Shown here piece by piece: positions 20,786 to 32,300 of a stretch of DNA of 64,000 bases; the first letter of the stretch is position 1; every line of letters starts with the position of its first letter. The stretch spans positions 4,742,077-4,806,076 of the forward strand of contig SSNP01000024.1 in assembly GCA_006937955.1 (NCBI GenBank), read 5' to 3'. A model generated the notes under the pieces. That model worked only from the letters and a program-made list of their open reading frames with translations, was not told where the DNA came from and did no database searches. This stretch comes from Pachypanchax playfairii (taxonomy: Eukaryota; Chordata; Actinopteri; Cyprinodontiformes; Aplocheilidae). A program made the translations under genes and the position numbers.

Positions 20786-22244
20786 ATAATAATAGAAAAT
20801 TGATTGATTGAACCATGTATCTGCTTGTTGTTCTCATAGTGCTCCGACTTCTGCAACCTAAAAAAAAAATCTTGAATTCTAAAATTGTCAGAGCAAAAGA
20901 AGTAGTATTGATGTTTTATTAGTTTATGATATTTTACTATAGGTCTTCGAAATGCATCCAAAACAACATTCAATCTGCCTCTAAAATTGATGCAATTGTT
21001 CTAATCACAAATAAATGACTAATGAGATAAACGTTTCATTGTAAACAACGAAATCATGTTTGTGGAAAAGGGCAATGTCTTCTGAATAGTTACAATATGA
21101 GAGCTAACAGTGAACTATGGGTGCCAACAATCTATTTTTGAAGGACATGATAAAGGCTGATTCACTGATGGTGTCCTTTAATTGACACTGAGAAACGACC
21201 TCTAACTCACGCAGCAGAGCCCAGGAATCATGATGCGGAGAGAGGCTTCCATTAACTTGACAAATGTGGTGTATGACAACATTAATTTACTGAAAGGATG
21301 GGGTGGCGGTTGGAGCTCTCAGTACTTGGGTATAACCCAGACCAGATGGGTTAATTACAGAAGTCATGGTTGCAAAAATGAAGCAAGTTATTTTTGTAAA
21401 ATACTGTAAGAAGGTATTGGTTGAGCATAATTGACATCATTTTGGTGAAATCTGTAGATGTTTTTTTCATGTGGAAAATTTTTAGATTTTCTTTTATGTT
21501 GTCTGCACTCAACAATGTGAATAATTTAGGGGGACAGTACAAAAATGGTTAATACACATGAATATAGTAGAAGAGATTCATTTAGTCAAGACGTCAGTAT
21601 ACATAAAATATATGAATGCGTTTAAGAGTCTCTCACTTCCTTTTTTCTTTTTAATTCTGCCTCGACACTTTGGTGGTTATTAATTTGTGTATGCTGTTAA
21701 TGATGCAGACATGGCAATTTGTGTGAACAGAATGTTGGATTTTTGTTTTTTTTTAAATTAAAGCAGTATTGGCATATAGTCAGTACTTCCAGGTCCAAAA
21801 TTCTGTGACTGCATTCTGTACCAGCCTTTACTTGTTCTTCTGCTTTAGACATTCCTCTCTTGAAATGTGCAAAGAGAAGCAGTGAGTCTCACATCTCCAC
21901 ACGCTGCTCTCTGTCTATGCATCTTCTTGCACAAATGCAGCCCAGGCAATCCTAATTTTTATTACAATCAATGTCTAAAATGACCTTTTTATTCTTCCGT
22001 GAAATTATAGTTATCTAGTATTTTGTTTCAAGCATTCCTGAGGAGATCCTGGACTCTACCATTTCTGCTATTGTCATTTCTACAACTCTGATTTGGTTAA
22101 TCGAGGTGTGTCATAACATTTTCTTTTTAACATCAGATTAAATGCACCCAATGGTGGAGGGAAGATAGAGTATTTATGTGCATGTGTGAATTACATTCAT
22201 TCATTCTTTTTCATATTTGGTGAACAGAGTTGTGTTATTGTGTA

Positions 22245-22580
22245 CATCCACCCATCCATCCATTATCTTCACCTGCTTATTGCTATTTAAGGTCACAGGG
22301 AGCTGTTGTGTATCTCTAGCTGTCATTGGGTGGGAGGTGGGGGCACACTTGGACAGGTCACCAGTCCATCGCAGGGCCACACATAGACAAACACTCACAC
22401 CTCACCAATTAACATCAAGCATATTTTTGGTCTGTGGGAGGAAGCTGGGGTCCCCAGAGAAAACTCATGCATGGGGAGAACATGCAAATTCCATGCAGAA
22501 AGGTCCCTGCCTGGTTTTGAACCCAGAACCTTCTTACTGCAAGGTAACAGTGCTACCCACTGCAACACCGTGCAGCCCTG
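22245..22580. repeat. Fish LINE-derived repeat with CCATCCAT end
   Basis: Contains CCATCCATCCATTATC, then the very common fish blocks ttggacaggtcaccagtcca, TCTGTGGGAGGAAGC, GGGGAGAACATGCAAA and AACCCAGAACCTTCTTACTG. Such copies derive from a high-copy non-LTR element. Confidence 0.65.
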
Positions 22581-22689
22581 TGTAAACCAATGATTGACCT
22601 GTTCATGAATGAATGGGCCATCTTCACCATGACAGTTTTTGTATTAAACATTATTCAGTCATCTAACATTGCTGATTTTTTTTACAATA

Positions 22690-22935
22690 TGTAACAATTG
22701 TCATGACCTGGCTCAAAGCCAAGACAAAAAATGAGGGTGAGACACCATACTTCAAAGCAAGTTAAAGGGATTTATTAAAATAATAAACAAGAGAATAACC
22801 AAAGAAAGCGAAAGCAGCCAAAGACAAAACCAAGGTGTCTGAGAGGAGCTCATAGGGAGGAGGGCACTGGCCCCAGGTGTTCCCAATCAGCTGATTGCCA
22901 CGCTCCCAAGGCTGCAGCATAAACCTAAAACAGGA
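22690..22935 (-). repeat. Repeat of the CACCTGTG-box family, antisense
   Basis: TTATTAAAATAATAAACAAG followed by CCCCAGGTGTTCCCAATCAG, the reverse of a medium-length fish repeat seen in sense near 26290, 43440 and 49600. Class not certain. Confidence 0.4.
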
Positions 22936-25265
22936 TGTTTTAGCCAGCGATCACACAATTCAGCAACGTATTAATACAAAACAGCTTTTTTCAGTGATTA
23001 CTTAATGATTTTATGGTTAGAAAAAAGATTTTTGAACTTCAGTGAAAACTTTCTTTTTTTCTTTTTCTTTATTGTCACCTAAATGCTACTGAAACTGATT
23101 GTCAGCACATGAATCAGTAACTCAATAACTCGAAGTCAGCTCAGTTCAAGATGGCAACTACAGCTAAGTGTAAACAGTAAAACTGGTTGTAACTCAGTCA
23201 GTTTGACACAAGATTTGGTGCAGTAGTGCTATAACAGATTGTTATTTTTAATGTTTGACCAAAACAACTATAACTTAATCTCTCCTCAATGTAATAATGT
23301 TTGTATAACTCTAGGATGAAAGAAATTACAAGCTTTTACATGACGAATATTCTTATTTCTCATTGTTTTAGGTAATTTGTAATTTTCTGACCAGATTAGG
23401 GGGAAAAATGTTGGTTAAACCATGTTGATTTTCTCAAACGTGCAGGAAAAAATTCATGAGAGAAACTAGACGAGTTTAATGATGAAAATAGTCCAAAATC
23501 TTTAAAAAACAAAAAAGAAATAAATGTTTAGAAAGATTTACCTGTTCACTGTCTTGCCTTTATTAAGACTGACTTTAATTAGAAATCTAGATTAAAAATC
23601 GTTGGTGATATTTTGCCTTCACACGCATGAATCTTCTAACATAAAACAAGCTCTTCTGCATGTGGTTGAACTCCCATTTATCTCATGAAACATACTGTCA
23701 CTGCAGTGGAAGCTCCATCCTTCTTTAGCTCATGTGAACATTGGAGAATGACCTTTGTGTTGGGATGTAAAGATTACAGCAGGATGACAAAGATCTACCC
23801 CGACTGTTTTTAGACTCTCACCTCCCAGACTCTTAGTCTGCTGCGTACGGGCGAATAATCTAGTTTGACTGATTCAAAGCACTGACTTTAGCTTCTGTTC
23901 TGAACTAAAATGTGATTAATCTAACTACAAATACACCCAATTAGCAACATTAACAACTCTGCATCTTATTAGAAACAAACTTAACCTTCTTTTTTTTCCT
24001 TTGGTGTGAAACTAAATTTTATGAATAAATCACATTTTTAATAAATGGAATTTTATAGCTGAAGAAACATTTATCAACTTACAGATATTTTTTCAGTGGT
24101 AATTTGTTCTGCTCTCTTATTAGTTCGGAATTTTCTTGAGGTTTAATTACATTATTCCGTCTTCATGCGTTGACCTTAATTGCCTCTCCACTTATTCTGC
24201 TCTGCCTTTTAACAGAAACGCAACAGATACGCAGATAAGGTCACGTGAACGGATTCCACCCTATAGTGTTAATGCAACACCCATTTTAAATACATTTCTT
24301 TGACTTACAGACTCCCTCATAATCACATTAAATATCCATTTAGCCACAGCAGAAAGAGAGAGACGCTTGGATTAAATTACATTCACTGCACAAAATTTGT
24401 TTTTTGAGGATTTCCTTTTCATCAATGTATTTCCATAAAATCCACATGTGACGCTACATACAAATGTTCAAATGAAATTATTAAATGCAGTCTTGTCTGC
24501 AAAACTGCCAATAGTTTAAAAAAAAATAATAAAAATTAATGATTCTCTTACAAAGCCAGTGACAGTACGTTGAATTTAACAGAGCTCCATTAATATCTGA
24601 GCTAGCTGCTTTAAGAGGAACACCATGTGGATTTGGACTGAGTCTAACTGACATAAAAGCAATTCAAACAAGCACTCAGAGACTAAAGAAAGACAGTATT
24701 CAAAAGAATAAGCTGACAAATTAAAGCTGAGATTGTCTCAAGGGAAAAGCTTCTGAGTGACAGAGAGGCTGTGAAAGAAAAAAGGACTCCACATGCCTCT
24801 CAGCTGGATCTATATCATCTACTCAAACAATCTCCTACATTAAATATGTCGTAAATTTCAATCTATGTATTTTTTTTACCCTTCTTTTATTTTTTTTTTC
24901 AAACACGCTCAACTTAATGTTCACCTCAGATGCTCCAGTTTAAGGAAAGTCACTATTTCTACAGTCACAGGAAAAATCAGCCAATGATGGAGGAATTGGG
25001 AAATGTGGTATGTAAATGAGGTGGGTTTTTTTTTGTATTTATACTTCATGTTTCTGGTAGCACATAAATAAAAAAAAAAAGACACAGAAAAGAGTCATCA
25101 TGTCACAGTAACAGCTTCAAAGAGAAGAATCTGAGAAGCAGAGCAAACCAGCAGAGGGATGGAGTTATTTCTGCTTCATTCAGTAAACTGTCAGGTCTTG
25201 CAGATAACATAAAGACATTTTATCTGAAAGTTTTAGGAGGTGATAAAGCAGAACAATAAACCTAA
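22936..25265. other. Intergenic, no gene seen
   Basis: AT-rich spacer between dhx36 and gpr149. No exon-like block or clear repeat recognised; 24100-24260 looks single-copy with balanced composition and could be a conserved non-coding element, which needs alignment to judge. Confidence 0.5.
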
Positions 25266-25790
25266 GTGCACTCAGAAATCCACCACAACTCAATAAGAAG
25301 ACATTATGGGAGAGTTCCTAACAGAGCACTTTGCTCTCAGACTGCAGGTCTGCTTGTAGTTCCTAGAGTTTCTAAAAGTAGAATGGGAGGTAGAGCTTTT
25401 AGTTATCAGGCTCCTCTATTGACAAACCAGTTGAGCTACTTTTCAGACCAGGCTTAAGACTTTCCTTTTTGATTAATCCTGTAGTCAGGGTTAGCTTATC
25501 CCGACCTTTCCCTTTAGTTATGCTGCTGTAAGCTTAGACTCCCGGAGTACATACTGAAAATAGTTCTTCCCTCTGCTGTCTTTTATTCTCCATGTTAGTA
25601 TTTATTATTATAACTATTAAAAGGGGATCATTCATTTCCAGTGTCACCAGTCTGTGCTGCTCAAGATGAAAGATTGAGTTGAAATGATGATTTAACCCAA
25701 TCTGTTGGTTTTGTTAGATTGGAAACTTTGTACTCATTGGCATTTTATAATCCATAGAAACTGGTCATTATTCTATCATATTCCTAAGGT
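25266..25790 (+). mobile_element. LINE 3' end: C-terminal ORF tail plus 3' UTR
   Basis: Translation RALCSQTAGLLVVPRVSKSR, MGGRAFSYQAPLL is the C-terminal tail typical of a fish non-LTR retrotransposon ORF2, followed by a frameshift and the LKTFLF-like region. The 3' UTR matches the copy at 46530-46985 (TTTAGTTATGCTGCTGTAAG, TAGACT, CACCAGTCTGTGCTG). 5' truncated, as usual for LINEs. Confidence 0.6.
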
Positions 25791-25799
25791 TTCAGTTTT

Positions 25800-26292
25800 A
25801 ACGCCTGACCGCTAAAAAGAGCGCGTAGGTGGGGCTTCCTCTGTAATTGGATGTTCTGAGCTATGGCGGATCATATATAGAGAGTGGCTTGGCTTTATTT
25901 ACTCCGTTTGTGGATACACCCCATTCTTCAGATGCGTTCTGAGTTTGAGGAGTTAAACCATTTGCTCCAGGAGCTACATATGGATGAGGTTCGCTTCCAG
26001 CGCTACTTCCGTCTGTCCCGTGGCCTGTTTGACGACTTCCTGCTTCATTCAGGTTACGTGCAGTGACGTCACTACGATGAGATGCTCTGATTGGCTGACA
26101 CGCTGCTTCAAGAGCGTCAAGAGCATCAAAAGTTTCAAGATTCAACGCCTGAAACGCTTGAAAAGCTTTGAAAGTTGAAGCTGCTAACGCTCACAAAGCA
26201 TCGCAGAGACTCTGACGCTCCTCTAACAGACTCCACCATAAACTTTACATGTAAAGTTCTGACGTTGACGGTTGGGCCGGTGTGAACGCACC
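25800..26292 (+). mobile_element. PIF/Harbinger remnant with transposase N-terminus
   Basis: Plus frame 25884-26066 reads EFEELNHLLQELHMDEVRF, QRYFRLSRGLFDDFLLHSG: the N-terminal helix block of Harbinger-type transposases (HARBI1 relatives show the same RF.RYFR.S...F..L pattern). It stops at 26066, before any DDE catalytic residue, so the catalytic core is deleted. The right end GGGCCGGTGTGAACGCACC is typical of fish Harbinger MITEs; the matching left end is not evident. Confidence 0.55.
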
Positions 26293-26670
26293 ATTAGTGT
26301 TTGCTCATTTGTTTCCATCCATTTTGCTTTTTGTTGCAGTGCTTCATGTTTTTTTGCATTCATGTTCTGTTTATAACTTTTATTCTGTCATTTTGTCACA
26401 TCTCTGTCCTGATTTTATTGATTCTTATAATGTCATGTTTTCTTCACCACGCTTCACTCCCTTGCCATGCTTCTTTCTGGCACCTGTGTCTAATTACTCA
26501 TGTGTTCCACCTGTGTCCACCTGGCTGCATATAAAACTGTTCTGTCCCCTATTCGTGTGTCAGATCCTCACATTGTATTTTTGCTCATGTTGCTAACACT
26601 TTGTTTCATCTTCAAGCTCATTCTTATTCTCATGCTCTTGTCAAGTGAAGTGTGTAGTTTTGGTTTAGTC
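26293..26670 (+). repeat. Repeat of the CACCTGTG-box family
   Basis: CT-rich sequence with GGCACCTGTGTCTAATTACT, CCACCTGTGTCCACCTGG and GCATATAAAACTGTTCTG. Similar architecture to copies near 43440 and 49600. The two open frames inside are hydrophobic by composition only. Confidence 0.4.
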
Positions 26671-28870
26671 TAATCTTCATATATCTAAATTAGATTTTAT
26701 ATCTGGCTGTCTGCTGCTGCAACTGGGTCAAACACAACTGGATTGAACTGACTGTATTTAACTGGCCTTGAAACTGGACATGCTGACATAAATTGGACTT
26801 GTTGCTTAGACAATGCTTTTGACAATGACTTTTGGTACAATATAAATAAAGTAAAGTAAAACATTCTGAGAAAGATATTAAATATGTTGTTTATTTTCTA
26901 CCAAGGTTTGATAAGCACATTCTGCTCTTGAAAGGAGCTGTTTTAATGAGAATAACATTTTTGTTTTGATTGTTCAAGTAAAATAATGATAAAAAAAAAA
27001 AACTCCAAACAATGTGTCTATTCTTTCAACTTTAGATTTTGATGCTGCCTTCATTTCTTTTTTCTCTCAGCATATTCTTGTCATATGTCCTTGAATTGTG
27101 TGCAGATGCTAGTTAAGCTCTCGGATTCTTGCAGACATGCTATCGTCTGACTCTTTTTTGTTCTCATGTACAAAAGAATTCTAATTCTCTTTAATTTTTT
27201 AAATAGTTTTCTGATGTAAACAAGCAATTGATTTTTCTATATAACACAAAGTAATATTATGTGACCTTGAGTACTTGAGCATTTAAAATGTGTCATACAC
27301 CAATTCTAGTAAGTACAAACATATTTGTATGGTAATACTGTTACACATTATTTATTTAAATGTGTGGACCAGTTAATAGTAGAGGAAATTCTTTTAATTC
27401 CTATATTTTGTTTCATCAAATATGTTCAGAGAAATTATTGATTATGATTATATTTTAAATTTCAGTGGAAAAGAATAGTTAAAAAAAAAAAACAAGACAA
27501 AAATGTTGCTGTTCATGTGCTTTATGGGGATGTTTGACAACAAACTGAACAGTAGCTGTTTGCAACACTGAGAATACACAAATGACGGCTCCATTAGACA
27601 GTGGAAGTGAAGCACTGCTTATGCTTTGGCACAATTAAAAGCTGAAAAGTTTGACAGTAAATGCAGCTTTACATTCATCATTATTCATACGCTTCTATAT
27701 TATATTCCCCCCTCTTTTTTTTCCTTTTTATTTTTTTTTTACATTTTTTTTCCCCAAGAACACTTGAAATAGGAATGCATTTTCAAAACGGTTGGAGGCA
27801 ATTTACTGGCATGAATCTTTAATGTCATCAGTCTTCAAGAAAATGGAAGCTTTTTGCAGCTGATTCCAAAGCCTGCAAATCAAATCCACACAGTGCAGGT
27901 GTACTGCTGAACCAAGCTAGAAAATACTGGAAACACTGCTGTAAGACTTAATTAAATACATATATATATTGTAAAATGACTCTACAATATCAATTTTACT
28001 ACCATTTATACACACAAATACATGGAAATGTGCATGAGAGTAAACATGTAAATAGTGATATTTTCTAAGTGAATATAAATTTGAATGCATGTTAATTTCA
28101 CAGTCAATATAGGGATTTAAAAGCACAATACTGATGGTGAAAGTTTTATTCTGAATTTCAGGTAATGAGAAGTTTTGTGTGTTTACTGATTGGATTGGAT
28201 GTTAACTGAGCGGACGGAGAAGTGATCCTACAAAGTGGCTCTAAAATGAACATTTATGTGCTTCCTGATGTCGTAAAATACACAGTGAATGTGCAGTTGT
28301 AACAATGATCGGTCTCTTTCTGATTAGGAACCTGAACGACGCAGCAGCTGCGGATGTTTAAAGGACAACACGAGTTAAGGTAAAATGAGCACATTCATGA
28401 TACTGCCTGTCTGACATCACATCAGATACTCTCATCTTTATGCACAACACACACACGCATGGGTCGGGTGGCCCCTCCCCTCACAGCTGAGTCACCGGTG
28501 ACGTGGTCCATGATCAGATCTCAGCTCCTCCTTTTCAACATCGAAGTGTTTTTTTTTTCTTTTCTCTTGCTTTTTCTATCCCATGATGACAGGCTGTGTT
28601 GGAAGCATCGACTGGAATACTAATCCACCGATGCTCCTTTCCAGGTTTTGGTCCTGTATTTCTCTCTATCTTTGTGTAATATACAGATAAGTGTGCTTTC
28701 ATCATTTCTACCTGAAGAGGAAGAACAAGAGGAGGCAAACAAACTGTTATAAGTTTTCAGAAAATAAGAGGAGGTGGAATGATTAGGATTTTTAGCTTGC
28801 AGTCTTTACTGCCTGAGTTGCTCTTTCAAGATCCCCCTGAGAGGCTCCCTCTTCTTATTGTGTACATATG
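26671..28870. other. Intergenic and gpr149 3' UTR region
   Basis: AT-rich DNA with poly-T runs at 27717-27752. The part next to 28870 must hold the gpr149 3' UTR. No other gene is recognised. Confidence 0.5.
28145..28150 (-). other. gpr149: Candidate gpr149 polyadenylation signal
   Basis: AATAAA on the gene strand, about 720 bp beyond the stop codon. It is the first canonical hexamer I found downstream; no closer AATAAA or ATTAAA was seen. Confidence 0.35.
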
Positions 28871-29383
28871 TCACTCTTCCTCCTCTCCTGCCTGTTTTCT
28901 GTAAGCCTCATTTAGCAGCTGGATATCCTCGTGATACCCTGAGCTCTCCTGCGTCTGCCGTCGGCTGTTCTGCCGGTGGGCCTCCACAGTGTCAGGAATA
29001 GTGATGTTGATGGTCTCCGCCTCAGTGTTCCCGCTGCTGGGGATGAGCAGAGAGTAGGACGCAGTTTCACCCAGGTCGCATGACACAAAGCGGTTCTCCC
29101 TTCTGGAGTAACGCAGCGACGGCGAACGGGCGTGAGTGGAAGACTGGCTGATGTTTGAGATGATAGAAACGCTGTCCATAGCCTCCTCGTTATCACAGAT
29201 TTCCAAAACCTCGAGGTGAATCTTTACATTTGTGTCCCCCACGCCAGCTCCAATTCCCATTCCCAAGCCAATCTCCATGCCCATTCCCACACAGCTGGTG
29301 TTTGTGTTTCCAGCCTGGCCACCAGATGCTGGGTCATCTGCACTGGGTTCATGGCCTACAGACTTGGAGCGATAGACTTCCAC
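28871..29383 (-). CDS. gpr149: gpr149 exon 5 (aa 597-766 and stop)
   Basis: Encodes VEVYRSKSVGHEP, then a Gly/Met-rich insertion (GMGMEIGLGMGIGAGVG) not in human, then VKIHLEVLEICDNEEAMDSV, the RSPSLRYSRRENRFVSCDLG block, IPDTVEAHRQNS and an acidic end QAGEEEE. Confidence 0.95.
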   Translation of the reverse strand: MEVYRSKSVGHEPSADDPASGGQAGNTNTSCVGMGMEIGLGMGIGAGVGDTNVKIHLEVLEICDNEEAMDSVSIISNISQSSTHARSPSLRYSRRENRFVSCDLGETASYSLLIPSSGNTEAETINITIPDTVEAHRQNSRRQTQESSGYHEDIQLLNEAYRKQAGEEEE

Positions 29384-32300
29384 CTTTAAAACAGAAAATT
29401 TGCCACGAAGGGAGTAAAGATTTAAATTAATCACAGGATTTTTTTTAAAGACTTAAATGTGCTCAATATGTTCATTATAATTGCTTTAAATCTTGCTTTT
29501 TTTTTATCAAAGCGGTTAGGTACGTCTTTAAATTTTAAAGTAGAATAAGTTACACCAGACTTTTAAGAATGTTTAAATATTCTTTTGATCAGATATTGAA
29601 CAAAACTATGTCAGTGGAAATGGAATTTAGTAAAAACAAACATGACATTTAGATGTTGTTGCACAAAGACTGGCAATATGGCTAACGGAATCTTAAAGAA
29701 TAATAAAAAAAAAACATTTATTAACATATTGAAGAATTCTACAAAACATTGAAGCTAAATTGCTCATTTAGACAGGAAGTAGGATTTGCTATGAAAGATA
29801 AACTATAGTCTATCCTGCTAGAAAGGTTTACAGGAAGAGTTCAGGGTGCAGGTCGTTACCTTCCTTGCGTTGTTCGGGGAGATTTTAAGACCATCGCTGC
29901 TGACCTCATAGGTGGAAAGAGAGAGTGTTTTGCCTGTGGGTGCTTGGAGGGATACGGTACCTTGAAAGGCACACAGAGGAATTGACAGACCACCTGATGA
30001 CCTCTGCAAAAAAAGAGACAGAAAAAAGAACAAGAGAATAATTATTCAGCATCCAGAACACTTAAATTGGAGTGGGTCTTAACATTTATCTTTTTTTCTG
30101 CAGACTTTTGGTCTGGTAGTTGCGCTGGTAAGGTTTTATAATAATATCAGGACTTGGTTTCAGCTTATTAAAGGTTAAATGTATGATGCAGCAGAATTTA
30201 TGCAGTTGTTCTTTAGCCTGAAGTGCACTTTCACAAAGATGTGATTACCGTACATTGCAGCACCAAGATCAGAATAACTAGTACTTTGGAACAGTTTCAG
30301 TAAAACAAATTTTGGAAAAATGTATTAACTCTCCACCGAGTGCCTGAAAATAGAAACATGAGCATGAAGTCGTGGAGTAAATCAAATGCTGAAAAAAACA
30401 TTGTCCTTTGAATTAACGCTACTTCCTGTAGTTAGCTGCACTCTAATGCCAACGATAGCTTGAATATTCAGTTCAGTTCAGTTCAGTCAGTAATTTCCTG
30501 TTCCCAGTTGTTCCTGTTCAGGGTTGCAGGGAGCTGGTGTCTAGTCATTGGGTGAGAGGCGGGGTTACACCCTGGACAGGTCACATCCTGGTTTTAAACC
30601 CAGGACCTGCTTGCTGCACGGCAACAGTACTAATTGTGCCTCAATTCATAATTCATTAATACTTTAATTTCTCAAGGGAAACTAGATCACAGCATTTGCA
30701 CAAACATTAACAAGAACAACAAGCTCATTTAATATATTAGGTGTTTTTTTTCTGTTTTCTTGCTTAAATGTGCTGCTACTGATGACATCTTGGTTTTCAG
30801 ATGCAAGAATAAAAACATGTTTTTTATAATATTAAACACTCTATTGAGGTGAATTGCTTTATCACTGCACCCTAGCAACAGCCCATCTCACCCATGCTAA
30901 TTGTCCCAACATCAAACAGCAGACAAAACTAGCATATTTCGTTCTCACTCATCATTATTTATAACTGAATTAGAAACCCTGTTTGCTTCTCTGAGGCTGT
31001 ACCAATGCAGAACCACACAGAACAAGCAAAAACTTTTAACACAGGCATGAGTCACCTACACAAACTCCCCCATAGACTCTGAACTGACATTGGGCTTTAA
31101 TCACTGTCATGCACTACTGGCACAGTTAATGGAACCAAGCCGTCATAAAACAAACAAAATACCTCACCTGTGATTCTCCTGCAGTGACCAATCAAAATGC
31201 CTGCTACAATATTAGCTCTAAAACAAGAGAGTCTAACAGCAACAAGGTCAATTTTGCACCTGCTGTTGATGTCGAGTGAAGAAAGAGGAATGTGTTGATG
31301 AACTATTTTGGCTTTAAGAGGCCCATCACGTGCATGCAGCTGTTGCTAAAAGGAGATGCGAGACCTTCAGGTTTAGAACAAAATGACTGAATGATGATTG
31401 ATAGGCTTTTTACCTATTTATAGACTTTTTCAATAATTAATTGTACTTAAATGGCTCAAGTCAGAGGCTCAAATTAATATTTGTACATCATCAAGTCAGT
31501 GCTACAACATTTCTATTTTTACAGGCACTCACTTACATGACTCATATTTAATCCTGTTTCTTGATTTTTCCATCATATTTTTTATAGCGCCACACAGTTC
31601 ATGAAAGCGAGCCTCTGTCGAGATAATGTGTTTGAGAGTGCATATTACTGGTAGGAGACAGGAGAACCACCAGTGGGGAAGCTGCAGCTGGTTTCATTAA
31701 ACCTATAAATTATTTAGGCTGGCTAAATGTGGTTAGTTATCTGACTGCAGCGGTAATGCAAAACAGAACCAAAGAGGATACCAATTTCTCGATCTGTGAC
31801 TGTGTCTGTTTTCCTGCCAGTGTGTTCATGGTGGAGAGAAAGCACACAGTATTAAACTGAAGGCATATCAGGCAAATCAAATGAAGCGACAAATAAGAGA
31901 CGCACAATGATGTGAATACACACAACGCTGCATTTCTATTGACTGTTTTGACATGAATGTACGTTAGCCTAAAATCAACATCATTTGTAATAAATATTTT
32001 CTGTGACAGTGAAAGTTGAACGTGTTCAGCTTACTCACACAGAAACAAAGGTTTTATCCTCAAAACTCGAAATTTTTAACCAAAACGATGCTTATTTTTT
32101 ACCAACAGCATAAAACCCTTAAAATCGGAACAATAATAATCTTAATAACTTTATTATTACCACTAAGATTAACAAAAACTTTCAGCAACTTTCCAACTGG
32201 GAAGAGAAAATTCAGAGACTTTGACACAAATTCAAAAGAAATTAGCCACTTCCGTATTTTGCACTACTGAAATGTGTTTGTTGTAACTAATTAATTTCCA

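Larger units (their letters stand above)
20191..22240. other. dhx36 upstream region and spacer
   Basis: No gene seen. Holds the promoter motifs near 20530, a short (GAT)n array, poly-T runs and a single-copy-looking stretch 21050-21350. Short open frames here have no recognisable similarity. Confidence 0.6.

Noticed and set aside
26063..26070. Perfect CRE palindrome TGACGTCA
   Set aside because: It lies inside the Harbinger remnant, far from any promoter, and is probably incidental.
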